This document shows, piece after piece, positions 16,198-16,817 of a DNA stretch of 16,817 nt (its first letter is position 1; every line of letters starts with the position of its first letter). This DNA comes from an uncultured Flavobacteriales bacterium (GTDB lineage: Bacteria; Bacteroidota; Bacteroidia; Flavobacteriales; Weeksellaceae): positions 1 through 16,817 of the forward strand of contig CALFIE010000081.1 of the NCBI GenBank assembly GCA_937876095.1, in the 5' to 3' direction. The position numbers were made by a program, and so were the translations under genes. The notes under the pieces were generated by a model that made no database searches, had not been told where the DNA came from, and worked only from the letters and a program-made list of their open reading frames with translations.

Positions 16198-16817
16198 ATG
16201 AGTACAGAAAAATTACATACCGCAAAAACCAACCTTCCTGTTCACGGATTTTTGAAACTTAAAGAATTTGATATTCCGAAAGGTGAAGCTTTGGTTCAAG
16301 CTATTTTAGACCTGAAAAAAGAAAAAAATGCGGTGATTTTAGCACATTATTATCAACCAGCAGAAATTCAGGATATTGCCGATTTCTTGGGTGATTCGCT
16401 ACAATTGGCGCGTCAAGCAAAAACGACGGATGCAGATATGATTGCATTTTGTGGAGTGCATTTTATGGCAGAAGCAGCCAAAATTTTGAATCCCAGTAAA
16501 AAAGTAGTTTTACCAGATACTTTGGCTGGTTGCAGTCTTGCAGATGGTTGTAGTGGAGAAGGTTTGCGAAAAATGCGCGAAAAACATCCAAATGCTTTAA
16601 TCGCGACTTACATCAATTGCAATGCTGAAACCAAAGCAGAATCAGATATTATTGTCACCAGTTCCAATGCAGAAACTATCATAAAAGCATTACCAGAAGA
16701 TCAACCAATTATTTTTGCTCCCGACAAAAATTTAGGAAGATATCTAGAAAAAAAAACTGGTAGAAATATGATTTTGTGGGACGGAAGTTGCATAGTTCAC
16801 GAAGCATTTTCTATGGA
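16198..16817 (+). CDS. nadA: Quinolinate synthase (3' end outside window)
   Basis: This 4Fe-4S enzyme condenses iminoaspartate with dihydroxyacetone phosphate to quinolinate in de novo NAD synthesis. The first 206 residues are present and the reading frame runs off the window edge without a stop. The start at 16198 is the first ATG and gives a plausible N terminus (MSTEKLHTAK). Visible motifs are LAHYYQ (48-53), DFLGDSLQLA (62-71), FCGVHFMAEAAKIL (84-97) and the first cluster cysteine C112 in GCSLADGC. YINCNAETKA (138-147), the FAPDKNLG segment (173-180) and the second cluster cysteine C198 in WDGSCIVHEAF follow. The third cluster cysteine would lie beyond the end. The neighbouring genes nadB and nadC are not in the window. 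Confidence 0.97.
   Translation, partial: MSTEKLHTAKTNLPVHGFLKLKEFDIPKGEALVQAILDLKKEKNAVILAHYYQPAEIQDIADFLGDSLQLARQAKTTDADMIAFCGVHFMAEAAKILNPSKKVVLPDTLAGCSLADGCSGEGLRKMREKHPNALIATYINCNAETKAESDIIVTSSNAETIIKALPEDQPIIFAPDKNLGRYLEKKTGRNMILWDGSCIVHEAFSM

Overview
The window looks like a chromosomal stretch from an AT-rich Bacteroidota (Flavobacteriia) genome, probably Weeksellaceae (Chryseobacterium/Cloacibacterium type). The reasons are an E. coli-like RpoC with the large trigger-loop insertion, a DUF3467 gene directly after rpoC, the lpxK-pnp overlap, Bacteroidota -7 promoter elements (TAnnTTTG) ahead of several genes, and a histidine kinase with a Reg_prop propeller and Y_Y_Y domain. The family placement is an inference from gene content and sequence style; no database was searched.

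Layout. (1) 3-4662, plus strand: complete rpoC and a small DUF3467 gene, closed by a symmetric terminator that can also serve the convergent genes. (2) 4785-12476, minus strand: an accessory block. In transcription order it holds a propeller sensor histidine kinase, a NarL/LuxR-type response regulator, an outer-membrane-barrel-like protein with a long Cys-rich tail, and a second secreted Cys-rich protein with a jelly-roll-like N-terminal domain. (3) 12602-14432, minus strand: lpxK overlapping a purine nucleoside phosphorylase gene, closed by a strong hairpin terminator. (4) 14580 to the end, plus strand: yicC, gmk and a nadA cut off by the window edge. No gene-free stretch exceeds about 150 bases. 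No tRNA, rRNA, CRISPR array or insertion sequence was seen.

The core genes cover transcription, lipid A synthesis, purine salvage, RNA turnover, GMP phosphorylation and NAD synthesis. The accessory block is the interesting part. Its two secreted proteins share a C-terminal cysteine pattern with nearly identical spacing (CC-x55/56-CxxC-x70/72-CC-x16-CxxC), so they are probably related by an old duplication and may work as a pair at the cell surface. The same inverted repeat (ATCCCTA-N4-TAGGGAT, also readable as a 7-2-7 NarL-type site) occurs ahead of the response regulator gene and ahead of the secreted-protein operon. Both copies lie 23 bases from a -7-like element, and neither promoter has a -33 TTG. 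The simplest model is that the kinase and regulator switch on the regulator gene and the secreted pair through this site. That model is an inference from sequence and is untested.
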